DNA of 64,000 nt from CBDBJR01 sp965206445 (GCA_965206445.1 CBDBJR010000001.1:124001-188000), one strand, 5' to 3'. Counted from the first letter of the stretch, positions 1 to 7,892 are shown. Numbers and translations: made by a program. The notes: generated from the letters alone by a model not told the origin.

Positions 1-245
1 CCGTCGGCCGGGTCGGCGCGTACGCGGTCGGCCAGGTCGCTTTCCAGCTCGGCGGGGGCGCACAGCAGCCAGTGCCCGGGGCCAAGCCACGCGACGCGCA
101 CAGCGCCGCGCCCGGATATGGTGTTGGGGGTTTGCGGCAGCGTCAGTGACCACGGCGACAGCAGATCGCCGAACGCGTCCGGCGCGCCTTTGAGGTCAAA
201 CAGTGTGCCCGCCGGCAGCCGTTTTATGGTCGCATCGTACCGCAC
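1..245 (-). CDS. soxG: Sarcosine oxidase gamma subunit, partial (C-terminus beyond window)
   Basis: Last gene of the sox operon, cut by the window edge after about 81 codons. I chose the GTG at 245-243, one base past the soxA stop (TGA 249-247). The frame reads into LFDLKGAPDAF and RGAVRVAWLGPGHWLL; the latter matches the WLGP(D)xWLL pattern of SoxG and of GcvT-like folds. SoxG is the small subunit that packs with SoxA and SoxB in heterotetrameric sarcosine oxidase. Position directly after soxA and the tight spacing support the call more than sequence similarity, which is low across this family. Confidence 0.85.
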   Translation of the reverse strand, partial: MRYDATIKRLPAGTLFDLKGAPDAFGDLLSPWSLTLPQTPNTISGRGAVRVAWLGPGHWLLCAPAELESDLADRVRADPAD

Positions 246-246
246 G

Positions 247-3192
247 TCAACTTCTCAGCAAGGCCCCTTCGGGGTCGTGAAAACAGGGTCGTGTCACGGT
301 CGCGCCGACCCGCCCATGCGGTAGCCGGATGAACACCTCCTGCCCGATTCGATTGCGCCCGTCCAGCAGCAGCGCCAACGCGATGGTGCGCCGGTGGACG
401 ACGCTCCAGACGCAGGCGGTGACCAGGCCTTCCGATGCTTCACGCCGCCCGCCCGGCGTGATCGGCGCCCCTTCGGGCACCAGGCGCTGCACGTCTTCAA
501 GCCACAGCCCCACCAACTCCCGGCGCGGCTGAACGGCGGCGCGGCGGAGGTCAACCGCGCGCTGGCCGATGAAGTCGTGCTTTGTGCGCGACATGATCCA
601 GCCCAGGCCCAGATCATACGGATCGACGGTGCCGTCCGCTTCGTGCCCCAGGGACAGAAATCCCTTTTCAACCCGCAGTACATGGTTGGCCTCGGAGCCG
701 ATTGGCATGAGGTTGAAGGCGGCGCCCGCGGCCAGAATTTTTTCCCACAGCGGCGCTGCATAGCGCGAGAAAACATTGATCTCGAAGCTCAGCTCGCCGG
801 TAAAACTCACCCGGCAAACCCACGCCGGAAAGCCGCCGACGCGGCCCTGTCGCAGCGCCATGAAGGGGAAGGCGGTCGGTGAGAGGTCGATATCCGGGTC
901 GAGCGCCTGCAGCACCCGGCGGGCCTGCGGGCCGCATACGGTGAGATTGGCCCACTGCGACGTCACCGGGGTAATCCGCACCCGCCAGTGCGGCCGCTCG
1001 ATTTGCAGGAGCTGCTCCATGTGCCGATACACGGCGTCGGCCTGCCCGGTGGAGGTGAACATCAGGTAGTGGTTTTCCGCCAGCTTGAACGTGACGCCGT
1101 CGTCGAGCAGCAGGCCGTCGTCGGTCAGCATCAGGCCGTAGCGCCCGGCATGGACGCCCAGCCCGGCGAACGAATTGGTGTACAGCAGCTCGAGCAGGTT
1201 CAGCGCGTCGGGGCCGACGATGGCATATTTGCCGAGCGGCGAGCCGTCATACAGGGCGACCAATGCGCGCACCGCTGCCGCCTCCCGATTGACCGTCGCC
1301 TGAAAACGTTCGCCCGCTCTGGGGTAATAGCCCGGTCGGCGCCAGCGCGCGCCGGCCTCATACATAACCGCGCCGTGGTCGAGATGCCATTGGGTAAGCG
1401 GGGTATGCCGATACGGCGGCGACACCGGCCCCTGCCGCCAGCCGGCCAGCGCGCCGAATTCGATCGGCGCATAGGGCGCGCGAAACGTGGTCGTGCCGAC
1501 CGCCGCGAGCGTTTGGCCGGTGCGGTTGGCGAGCACGCCGATAACGTTGATATTGCCGGTTTTGCCCTGGTCCGGCCCCATCCCGGCGGTGGTGTAGCGC
1601 TTCGCATGTTCTACTGCGCCAAACCCCTCACGCACCGCCAAATCCATATCGCTCGTGGTCACATCGTTGTGCAGATCGACAAAACATCGGGCGCCCGGGT
1701 CGGATTGCTCGACCTGCCATAGCGGCTCGATGGCATAGGCCGGCTGTTGGTCACAGGCCGGCACCGGTGCGCGGGCGCCGCCGCAGCCGAGCGCGTCCAG
1801 TGCCGCCTGCGCTTTTGCCGCCCCGTCGGCCAGCACCCGGTCGAGCTCGAAGATGCCGGCGGCGGCGCCGGCGCAGACCACTGGCTGCGCCGGCCGGTCG
1901 GGCACAAAGGCGGCGATGCGCCGGTCATAGCGCAGCGTTCCGCGGGCCTGGGAAAACAGATGCACCGCCGGGTCCCAGCCGCCCGACAGGCACAGCAGAT
2001 CGCAGCCCAGCATCGTCTCGGTGTTGTCCTGCAGCGATTTGACCCGCACGCCCTTGAGGCGTTTTCTGCCGGTGGCTTTGACCACCACGTGGCCGCGCAG
2101 AATATGGCTGTCCGGCAGTCGATCGGTAACCGCCGGATTGACCGCCGCGCGCGAATCGACGATCGCGGCCAGCTCGATGCCGGCCCGGCGCAGCTGCCCT
2201 GCGGTCGCATAGGCGCTATCGTTATTGGTAAAGATCACCGCCCGCCGGCCCGGTTTGACCGCATACCGACGGATATAGGTCGATACCGCCGACGCCAGCA
2301 TCACCCCGGGGCGATCGTTGTCGGCAAAGACCAGGGGGCGCTCGAGCGCGCCGGTGGCCAGCACCACCCGCCCGGCGCGCAGTCGCCAGGTGCGGTGCAG
2401 CACCTGCTCCGGCGCGTGAATGTGCTGCGTCACCAGCAGCAGGTTGTGTTCGCGATAGGCCCAGACCGTGGCCTGCTGCAAATGGGTCACCGTACTTGCC
2501 TGCGCCAGCGCCGCGGTCGCCGCGGCGACCCACTCGGCCGCCGGGCGGCCATCCAGCCGGGCGCTGCCATTGTTCAGCGCGCCGCCGGGGTCGATGCCGG
2601 CATCGGCCAGTACGACCCGGGCGCCGCTGCGCGCCGCTGTCAAGGCCGCCATCAGCCCGGCGGCGCCGGCGCCGACGATCAGCAGTTCGCAATGCCCGTG
2701 CCGGGTTTCATAGCGCAGCTGGTCCGACGGTCGCGCCGGCGCCGCCGCCAGGCCGGCGGCCCGCCGGATGTACGGCTCAAACCAGCGCCAGTCGGGCCAC
2801 ATAAACGTTTTGTAGTAAAACGCGGCCGGCAGCAGGCCGGCGAATAATTGGTTGATGCTCAGCACATCGAATTGCGCCGACGGCCAGCAATTGACCGATT
2901 TTGCCGCCAGCCCCGGCCGCAGCGGCACCGTGGTGGCCGGCTGATTGGCGGATTGATCGTCACCGAGCAGCTCGACCAGTGTCGACGGCTCTTCGATGCC
3001 GGCGCCGACGATGCCTCTGGGCCGGTGGTATTTGAAGCTGCGCGCGGTCAAGACGACGCCGTTTGCCAGCAGCGCGGACGCCAGCGTGTCGCCCCGATAG
3101 CCGTAGTATTGCCGGCCGTTGAAGGTGAAACCGATGCGCTCGGAGCGGTCGATGCACCCGCCTGACGGCAATCGGCAGCGCTCAGCCGGCAT
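247..3192 (-). CDS. soxA: Sarcosine oxidase alpha subunit (SoxA)
   Basis: Large subunit of heterotetrameric sarcosine oxidase (about 981 aa). The enzyme demethylates sarcosine to glycine, passing the methyl group to tetrahydrofolate. I start at the tenth codon of the longest frame (MPAERCRLPSGG), because SoxA proteins begin just before RLPSGG and this start overlaps soxD by only 11 nt. An N-terminal ferredoxin-like part (GDTLASALLANG, FKYHRPRGI) is followed by a dinucleotide-binding site (ELLIVGAGAAGLMAAL, about residues 170-185). The C-terminal third is a GcvT-like aminomethyltransferase domain that channels the one-carbon unit to folate. Middle gene of soxBDAG, translationally coupled on both sides. 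Confidence 0.95.
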   Translation of the reverse strand: MPAERCRLPSGGCIDRSERIGFTFNGRQYYGYRGDTLASALLANGVVLTARSFKYHRPRGIVGAGIEEPSTLVELLGDDQSANQPATTVPLRPGLAAKSVNCWPSAQFDVLSINQLFAGLLPAAFYYKTFMWPDWRWFEPYIRRAAGLAAAPARPSDQLRYETRHGHCELLIVGAGAAGLMAALTAARSGARVVLADAGIDPGGALNNGSARLDGRPAAEWVAAATAALAQASTVTHLQQATVWAYREHNLLLVTQHIHAPEQVLHRTWRLRAGRVVLATGALERPLVFADNDRPGVMLASAVSTYIRRYAVKPGRRAVIFTNNDSAYATAGQLRRAGIELAAIVDSRAAVNPAVTDRLPDSHILRGHVVVKATGRKRLKGVRVKSLQDNTETMLGCDLLCLSGGWDPAVHLFSQARGTLRYDRRIAAFVPDRPAQPVVCAGAAAGIFELDRVLADGAAKAQAALDALGCGGARAPVPACDQQPAYAIEPLWQVEQSDPGARCFVDLHNDVTTSDMDLAVREGFGAVEHAKRYTTAGMGPDQGKTGNINVIGVLANRTGQTLAAVGTTTFRAPYAPIEFGALAGWRQGPVSPPYRHTPLTQWHLDHGAVMYEAGARWRRPGYYPRAGERFQATVNREAAAVRALVALYDGSPLGKYAIVGPDALNLLELLYTNSFAGLGVHAGRYGLMLTDDGLLLDDGVTFKLAENHYLMFTSTGQADAVYRHMEQLLQIERPHWRVRITPVTSQWANLTVCGPQARRVLQALDPDIDLSPTAFPFMALRQGRVGGFPAWVCRVSFTGELSFEINVFSRYAAPLWEKILAAGAAFNLMPIGSEANHVLRVEKGFLSLGHEADGTVDPYDLGLGWIMSRTKHDFIGQRAVDLRRAAVQPRRELVGLWLEDVQRLVPEGAPITPGGRREASEGLVTACVWSVVHRRTIALALLLDGRNRIGQEVFIRLPHGRVGATVTRPCFHDPEGALLRS

Positions 3193-3445
3193 CGTGTTCG
3201 GCGACCGTCGATAGTGCATGGGTCAGGGTGTTGCGCTCGATGATGATCCACCGCCCGCAGCCGCGAATGTGCCACCATTTTTCCCGCACCGGGCCGATCG
3301 GATTGGGCGGCACAATCAGGTAATCAACCCATTCGGCGTCACTCAATTGCCCGGGATGCGCGGGGCGGGTCGGCTTGAGCGCACCGCCGTGCAGAAATTC
3401 GCTTTCGTTTCTCGGGCCGCAGAAGGGGCAGGGGATGGTTAACAT
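3182..3445 (-). CDS. soxD: Sarcosine oxidase delta subunit (SoxD)
   Basis: Small zinc-binding subunit of heterotetrameric sarcosine oxidase, 87 aa from the internal ATG at 3445 (MLTIPCPFCGPR). A longer upstream frame exists, but the family starts two or three residues before IPCPxCG. The presumed zinc ligands are Cys6, Cys9, His59 and Cys63, at the spacing known for characterised SoxD. The 3' end overlaps soxA by 11 nt, so the subunits are probably made in step. It lies 14 nt downstream of the soxB stop. Confidence 0.95.
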   Translation of the reverse strand: MLTIPCPFCGPRNESEFLHGGALKPTRPAHPGQLSDAEWVDYLIVPPNPIGPVREKWWHIRGCGRWIIIERNTLTHALSTVAEHDAG

Positions 3446-3459
3446 GCGCCGGTTCGCCG

Positions 3460-4710
3460 CTATCGCGCCGTGGTCGTGCCCGACTCGAGGATAAAATCCA
3501 GGCCGCAAAAGCGTTGCAGCGAAAACGGCGCAATCAGCGGATGCGGTTGGTTATTGGCGATCAAATGCGCCAGCGTCAGGCCGCCGGCGGGGATCGCCTT
3601 GAAGCCGCCCCACCACCCGGCGGACACAAACAGGCCGGGGATGTCGGTCTTGCTGACAATCGGCGAGGCGTCGTGGGCAATGTCCAATGTGCCGCCCCAT
3701 TGCCGCAGCAGCTTCAGGCGTTTGAACGCCGGGAACAACGCCAGCAGGGCGCACACCGTGTCTTCGAACACGGTTTGTTTGATGTCCCGCCGGAACGACT
3801 GCCCCGGGTCGGGGGCGCCGCCGATCACCAGCTCGCCTTTGTCGGATTGGCTCAGGTACACCCCGAGATCGGGGCAATTGACAATCACGTCGATCAGCGG
3901 CTTGACCGGCTCGGACACAAAGGCGGTCAGGTTGAATGAGGTCAGCGGCAAGCGCAAGCCGACGGTCTCGGTGAGCGAGGTGGTATGCCCGGAAACCACG
4001 ACCGCCACCCTGGCGGCCTCGATCACGCCGCGATTGGTCTCCACGCCGCCGATCGAGCCGTCCGGCCGCCGCCGCAGGGCGCTGACTGCGGTGTCCTGAT
4101 GCAGCTCTACGCCCAGATCATCGGCCGCCCGCGCATAGCCCCAGGCAACCGCATCGTGCCGGCACACGGCGGCCTCGGGGTGCACCATGCCGGCGATAAT
4201 CGGCAGCCGCGAATCCGGCCCGCCGCCGGTCAACGCCGGCACCCGGCGGCGCAATTCGTCGACGCCAATCGGCGTATAGGTCGCGCCGTAGATATCCATC
4301 GCCAGCATGCGGCGGCGGATTTCACGCAGTCTGGGGTAGGTCTGCACGACGTCGATCATGCCGCGCCTGGAATACATCAGGTTGTAATTCAGCTCGGCGG
4401 TCAGGCGCTCGAACAGCGACACCGTTTTGACGTAGAACGGGATGCTTTGGTCGCGCATGTAGTTGGAGCGAATCGTGACCGTGTTGCGGGCCACGTTGCC
4501 GCCGCCCAGTCGGCCTTTATCGAGCACGGCGACGTCGGTGATGCCGTGGTGCTTGGCCAGGTAGTAGGCGGTTGCCAGGCCGTGCCCGCCGGCGCCGATG
4601 ATGACGACCGCATAGCGCGGCTTTAGCACCGGCGTGCGCCAGGCCGGGCGCCAGTTGCGGTGGTGGCTGAGCGCATTGCGCGCCAGGCTGAAAAATGAAT
4701 AGCGCTGCAT
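3460..4710 (-). CDS. soxB: Sarcosine oxidase beta subunit (SoxB)
   Basis: First gene of the sox operon, 416 aa. Starts MQRYSFFSLARNAL, the usual SoxB N-terminus. The FAD-binding fingerprint VVIIGAGGHGLATAYYLA is at about residues 35-52. The RHDAVAWGYA segment (His185) lines up with the histidine that carries covalent FMN in characterised enzymes; this assignment is by motif only. SoxB holds the sarcosine oxidation site and passes formaldehyde equivalents to SoxA. A TATAAA-like box is centred about 30 nt upstream of the start on the minus strand, but no regulator gene is visible here. Confidence 0.95.
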   Translation of the reverse strand: MQRYSFFSLARNALSHHRNWRPAWRTPVLKPRYAVVIIGAGGHGLATAYYLAKHHGITDVAVLDKGRLGGGNVARNTVTIRSNYMRDQSIPFYVKTVSLFERLTAELNYNLMYSRRGMIDVVQTYPRLREIRRRMLAMDIYGATYTPIGVDELRRRVPALTGGGPDSRLPIIAGMVHPEAAVCRHDAVAWGYARAADDLGVELHQDTAVSALRRRPDGSIGGVETNRGVIEAARVAVVVSGHTTSLTETVGLRLPLTSFNLTAFVSEPVKPLIDVIVNCPDLGVYLSQSDKGELVIGGAPDPGQSFRRDIKQTVFEDTVCALLALFPAFKRLKLLRQWGGTLDIAHDASPIVSKTDIPGLFVSAGWWGGFKAIPAGGLTLAHLIANNQPHPLIAPFSLQRFCGLDFILESGTTTAR

Positions 4711-4835
4711 TGTGTCGTCCTGATCGACCTTTATAGGGGAAATCTGATTAATACACGAAAACTGTGTGGTTAATGAGAAACGTGCTTTATGTTATTCAGA
4801 TATGCGGTATTAAGGCCAAATGCGGCTCCGGTTTT

Positions 4836-4861
4836 CTCCCCCCTGACATGTCAGGGGGGAG
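4836..4861. repeat. Perfect 26 bp palindrome of the CCCCCCTGACA family
   Basis: In the 293 bp gap between divergent soxB and the glycosyltransferase. The two 13 bp halves, each CTCCCCCCTGACA, are exact inverted copies. The same core recurs as a longer inverted pair at 11546-11676. It could form a cruciform or a hairpin in RNA; it has no T-tract, so it is not a classic intrinsic terminator. The rest of the gap holds the two divergent promoters and no convincing gene. Confidence 0.8.
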
Positions 4862-5003
4862 TATGGCTTTGATGCCGCATCGTGCTTTGGCTGCTGCTGT
4901 TATGACGAGCGGCAAACACATTATAATATCCGGTTCGGGTTGATTGCCGGGCACTGATTTGCAGTGCGCTATTGATCGATCTTCTGTCTATGCTCCGAAT
5001 GGT

Positions 5004-6236
5004 ATGCACGATACGCCATCCACCGCCGAAACGCAATTTCCGCCGCCGCCGGCTTTGGCCGGGTTGACGATCTTGCAGTTGGTGCCGACGCTCGACGCCG
5101 GCGGTGCCGAGTCGACGACGATCGATATTGCCCGGGCAATTTCCGCCGCCGGCGGGCGGGCTGTGGTTGCCAGTGCGGGGGGGCGGCTGGCGGGGGAGAT
5201 CGCGGCCGCCGGCGGGCGGCTTGTGGTCTTGCCGATGGCTTCGAAAAACCCGCTGACCATGGCGGCCAACGTCGAGCGGCTGCGGCGGCTGATCGGGCGC
5301 GAAAACGTTGATATTGTCCATGCTCGTTCGCGCGCGCCGGCGTGGTCGGCGCTGGCGGCGGCGCGGCTGGCGGGGGTGCCGTATATGGCGACGTATCACG
5401 GGCTGGTGCATCTGCGGCCGCGCGTCAAGGTCTGGTACAACTCGGGGCTGGTGCGCGGACAGGCGGTGATTGCCAATTCGCGCTATACGGCGCGCCGCAT
5501 TGCGCAGGCGCACGGTACCGGGTGGGAAAAAATCCATATCATCCCGCGTGGCTGCGACGTCGCGGCGCTGGCGGCGGAGAATTTCACGCAGCACGACATT
5601 GACGCGCAGCGGGCGCAATGGCGGTTCGCGTCCGATGATTTTGTGATTATGTGCCCGGCGCGGCTTACTCGAATCAAGGGTCAGCATGTGCTGATTGCCG
5701 CGCTGGCGCAACTGAGCAGCGACCGCAGGCCGGTGTTGGTGCTGGCCGGCAGTGCACAGGGCCGGGATGCGTATGCGGCTGAGCTGGCTGCGCTGGTGAC
5801 GCGGCATGGGCTGGAAAAACGGGTGGTGTTTGCCGGGCTGGTGCGCGATATGCCGGTTGCGTATGCGGCCGCTAATCTGGTGGTGGTGGCGTCGGTGCGC
5901 CCTGAGCCGTTTGGCCGTACGATTATCGAGGCGCAGGCGGCCAGCCGGCCGGTGATTGCCAGCGATGCCGGCGGTTTTCGGGAAACCGTGGTCACCGGGG
6001 CCGCTGACGACGGGGCGACCGGTTGGCTGGTGCCGCCTGATGACAGCGCTGCGCTGGCGGCGGCACTGGATGCCGCGCTGGGCTGTGCGCCGGCGGTGTT
6101 GACGCGATTGGGCGAGAATAGCCGCGCTCATGCGCGGCGGCACTTTACCACGGAGGTTATGTGTGCCAGGACGCTGGCGGTGTATGCCGCCTTCGGCGGG
6201 GGCCGCCTTCGGCGGGAATTAGGAATTAGGAATTAG
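5004..6236 (+). CDS. GT4-family glycosyltransferase
   Basis: About 410 aa from ATG 5004 (MHDTPSTAETQ); a start 60 nt upstream is possible but adds unconserved residues. The N-terminal Rossmann region shows LVPTLDAGGAESTTIDIA. The C-terminal half has the GT-B signature PEPFGRTIIEAQAASRPVIASDAGG with the E-x7-E pair that contacts the sugar nucleotide. Family 4 enzymes are retaining transferases for lipopolysaccharide or exopolysaccharide; the donor and acceptor cannot be told. The last 17 residues (GGGRLRRELGIRN and before) are encoded by the two hairpins and the first heptamers of the repeat element, so the original C-terminus was probably replaced when the element arrived. Confidence 0.85.
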   Translation: MHDTPSTAETQFPPPPALAGLTILQLVPTLDAGGAESTTIDIARAISAAGGRAVVASAGGRLAGEIAAAGGRLVVLPMASKNPLTMAANVERLRRLIGRENVDIVHARSRAPAWSALAAARLAGVPYMATYHGLVHLRPRVKVWYNSGLVRGQAVIANSRYTARRIAQAHGTGWEKIHIIPRGCDVAALAAENFTQHDIDAQRAQWRFASDDFVIMCPARLTRIKGQHVLIAALAQLSSDRRPVLVLAGSAQGRDAYAAELAALVTRHGLEKRVVFAGLVRDMPVAYAAANLVVVASVRPEPFGRTIIEAQAASRPVIASDAGGFRETVVTGAADDGATGWLVPPDDSAALAAALDAALGCAPAVLTRLGENSRAHARRHFTTEVMCARTLAVYAAFGGGRLRRELGIRN

Positions 6237-6599
6237 GAATTAGGAATTGGGAATTGGGAATTGGGAATTGGGAATTGGGAATTGGGAATTGGGAATTGGG
6301 AATTGGGAATTGGGAATTGGGAATTGGGAATTGGGAATTGGGAATTGGGAATTGGGAATTGGGAATTGGGAATTGGGAATTGGGAATTGGGAATTGGGAA
6401 TTGGGAATTGGGAATTGGGAATTGGGAATTGGGAATTGGGAATTGGGAATTGGGAATTGGGAATTGGGAATTGGGAATTGGGAATTGGGAATTGGGAATT
6501 GGGAATTGGGAATTGGGAATTGGGAATTGGGAATTGGGAATTGGGAATTGGGAATTGGGAATTGGGAATTGGGAATTGGGAATTGGGAATTGGGAATGA
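6215..6599. repeat. 55-unit heptamer array (GGAATTA x4, GGAATTG x50, GGAATGA)
   Basis: Counting by position gives four GGAATTA units (6215-6242), exactly fifty GGAATTG units (6243-6592) and one closing GGAATGA (6593-6599). The other arms of this element have 4 or 14 units, so this arm is an expansion of a variant unit. Seven is not a multiple of three and the unit has no stop, so all plus-strand frames stay open and read a periodic GIGNWEL peptide. I regard that as a by-product, not a gene. Length is likely to vary between isolates. Confidence 0.95.
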
Positions 6600-6600
6600 C

Positions 6601-6840
6601 TTAGGTGGGAAATTTTTGTTTTGTGGTTCGGATTATAGAGCCGGAAAGTTTCAGGAGTTGTTCGCAGTCTTCGATTACTGACTCGGCTTGTCTGGCATCC
6701 AGAATATCGGAATCACGGAGCAATCTTAGCCAATAATGCGTCTCCCGGGCTTCCTTGTAGGCAATACTCATCTTCGAGAGAAAATCCTTGTCGGACTGAC
6801 CGCCAATCGCCTCCTCAACATTCGCACCAATCGATGTGCC
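6601..6840 (-). pseudogene. 5'-truncated four-helix-bundle gene, copy 1
   Basis: Keeps the last 79 or so codons of the intact gene at 7403-7765, from SGTSIGANVEEA to the stop, nearly identical in sequence. The 5' end is replaced by ACTATT and a CCGCCTTTGGCGG hairpin. It has no start codon of its own. The 3' end carries the 50-unit heptamer array. Confidence 0.85.
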
Positions 6841-6859
6841 ACTATTGCCGCCTTTGGCG

Positions 6860-6964
6860 GGAATTAGGAATTAGGAATTAGGAATTAGGAATTAGGAATT
6901 AGGAATTAGGAATTAGGAATTAGGAATTAGGAATTAGGAATTAGGAATTAGGAATTAGGAATGA
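6860..6964. repeat. 15-unit heptamer array (GGAATTA x14, GGAATGA)
   Basis: Fourteen GGAATTA units at 6860-6957 and a closing GGAATGA at 6958-6964, directly after hairpin 6848-6860 and directly before the 3' end of gene copy 2. Confidence 0.95.
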
Positions 6965-7133
6965 TTAGGTGGGAAATTTTTGTTTTGTGGTTCGGATTAT
7001 GGCGCCGGAAAGTTTCAGGAGTTGTTCGCAGTCTTCGATTACTGACTCGGCTTGTCTGGCATCCAGAATATCGGAATCACGGAGCAATCTTAGCCAATAA
7101 AGTGTCTCCCGAGCTTCCTTGTAGGCAACACTA
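6965..7133 (-). pseudogene. 5'-truncated four-helix-bundle gene, copy 2
   Basis: The last 56 or so codons of the family (from about AYKEARET to the stop TAA at 6967-6965). It breaks off in the codons for VAYKEA and joins a hairpin through ACTATT. Differs from the intact copy by scattered substitutions (for example GGCGCC in place of AGAGCC near 7002). Confidence 0.85.
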
Positions 7134-7183
7134 TTGCCGCCTTCGGCGGGAATTAGGAATTAGGAATTAGGAATTAGGAATGA

Positions 7184-7352
7184 TTAGGTGGGAAATTTTT
7201 GTTTTGTGGTTCGGATTATAGAGCCGGAAAGTTTCAGGAGTTGTTCGCAGTCTTCGATTACTGACTCGGCTTGTCTGGCATCCAGAATATCGGAATCACG
7301 GAGCAATCTTAGCCAATAAAGTGTCTCCCGAGCTTCCTTGTAGGCAACACTA
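7184..7352 (-). pseudogene. 5'-truncated four-helix-bundle gene, copy 3
   Basis: Same truncation point and junction as copy 2, 219 bp away. Ends in TAA at 7186-7184 next to GGAATGA. No start codon. Confidence 0.85.
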
Positions 7353-7355
7353 TTG

Positions 7356-7808
7356 CCGCCTTCGGCGGGAATTAGGAATTAGGAATTAGGAATTAGGAAT
7401 GATTAGGTGGGAAATTTTTGTTTTGTGGTTCGGATTATAGAGCCGGAAAGTTTCAGGAGTTGTTCGCAGTCTTCGATTACTGACTCGGCTTGTCTGGCAT
7501 CCAGAATATCGGAATCACGGAGCAATCTTAGCCAATAATGCGTCTCCCGGGCTTCCTTGTAGGCAATACTCATCTTCGAGAGAAAATCCTTGTCAGACTG
7601 ACCGCCAATCGCCTCCTCGACATTCGCACCAATCGATGTGCCGCTGCGCACGAGCTGCTTCGATAGGACAAATTCCCTCTTCTCGTCACAAAGATACCGA
7701 TACAGCTTCACAATCCGCAAAGCAAACGCATAAGATTTAATCTGTATCGGATTCTCTGATTTCATTCCTAATTCCTAATTCTTAATTCCTAATTCCCGCC
7801 GTAGGCGG
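7356..7808 (-). mobile_element. Intact 453 bp element: hairpin, heptamer arms, four-helix-bundle gene
   Basis: Reading the plus strand: hairpin CCGCCTTCGGCGG (7356-7368), four GGAATTA, GGAATGA (7396-7402), the gene in reverse, then TTTCATTCC and four TAATTCC-type heptamers (one with a single change), then hairpin CCGCCGTAGGCGG (7796-7808). Both arms have the same number of units and are inverted copies of each other. The start codon lies inside one arm (GGAATGA) and the stop abuts the other. This symmetry is what an IS-like or MITE-like unit would show. Whether it moves is inference. Confidence 0.7.
7403..7765 (-). CDS. Four-helix bundle protein (23S rRNA IVP / S23 family)
   Basis: 120 aa, intact. 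The sequence is four amphipathic helices with the family landmarks LVRSGTSIGANVEEA (residues about 41-53), SDKDFLSKMSIAYKEARETHYWLRLL and a C-terminal EDCEQLLKLSGSIIRTT. This matches the 23S-rRNA intervening-sequence protein family, whose fold is shared with bAvd, the accessory protein of diversity-generating retroelements. The family's role outside rRNA insertions is not settled; members are basic and may bind nucleic acid. The gene sits inside heptamer arms of a 453 bp element, and no rRNA is near. The ATG overlaps the terminal GGAATGA heptamer. Confidence 0.85.
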   Translation of the reverse strand: MKSENPIQIKSYAFALRIVKLYRYLCDEKREFVLSKQLVRSGTSIGANVEEAIGGQSDKDFLSKMSIAYKEARETHYWLRLLRDSDILDARQAESVIEDCEQLLKLSGSIIRTTKQKFPT

Positions 7809-7892
7809 ATTTCATTCCTAATTCCTAATTCCTAATTCCCGCCGTAGGCGGCATTTTCCCGCCGTAGGCGGATTAATTGCCGCCTTTGGCGG
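7809..7892. repeat. Solo element arm and three extra hairpins
   Basis: Between hairpins 7796-7808 and 7839-7851 lies ATTTCATTCC followed by three heptamers. This is the gene's first codons (ATGAAAT in reverse) and one arm, with the rest of the gene gone. Two more hairpins follow at 7859-7871 and 7880-7892; the last one forms the final codons of the EamA transporter. Confidence 0.75.

Larger units (their letters stand above)
6961..7398. repeat. 219 bp tandem duplication (two units)
   Basis: The stretch starting at 6961 recurs at 7180 and begins again at 7399 with a constant 219 bp period. Each unit holds a truncated gene copy, the junction sequence ACTATT, a CCGCCTTCGGCGG hairpin and four GGAATTA heptamers. 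Copies 2 and 3 are therefore one truncation event later duplicated. Confidence 0.9.
6187..7892. mobile_element. Cluster of four-helix-bundle / heptamer / hairpin repeat elements
   Basis: A 1.7 kb block made of one repeated design. CCGCC-N3-GGCGG hairpins occur at 6187-6199, 6203-6215, 6848-6860, 7137-7149, 7356-7368, 7796-7808, 7839-7851, 7859-7871 and 7880-7892. Runs of GGAATTA heptamers end in GGAATGA, and four copies of a four-helix-bundle gene on the minus strand (three 5'-truncated, one intact) lie between them. The heptamers face inward as inverted arms around the intact gene. The block fills the gap between the glycosyltransferase and the EamA transporter and supplies the stop codons of both. 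No transposase or reverse transcriptase is encoded, so movement, if any, would need help from elsewhere. Confidence 0.75.

Noticed and set aside
1747..2847. Long plus-strand ORFs across sox, box and liv genes
   Set aside because: They are antisense shadows caused by high GC; they lack domains and are rich in Arg, Ala and Pro.
4711..5003. Riboswitch upstream of the sox operon
   Set aside because: No glycine- or folate-riboswitch core sequence is visible; only a simple palindrome and a weak promoter-like box.
6247..6681. Plus-strand open frames coding a repeated GIGNWEL peptide
   Set aside because: All plus frames are open only because the 7 bp unit has no stop codon; there is no ribosome site or unique sequence.
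6215..7402. CRISPR-like array
   Set aside because: Heptamers are contiguous without spacers, and the longer units are gene fragments in a 219 bp period; no cas genes.
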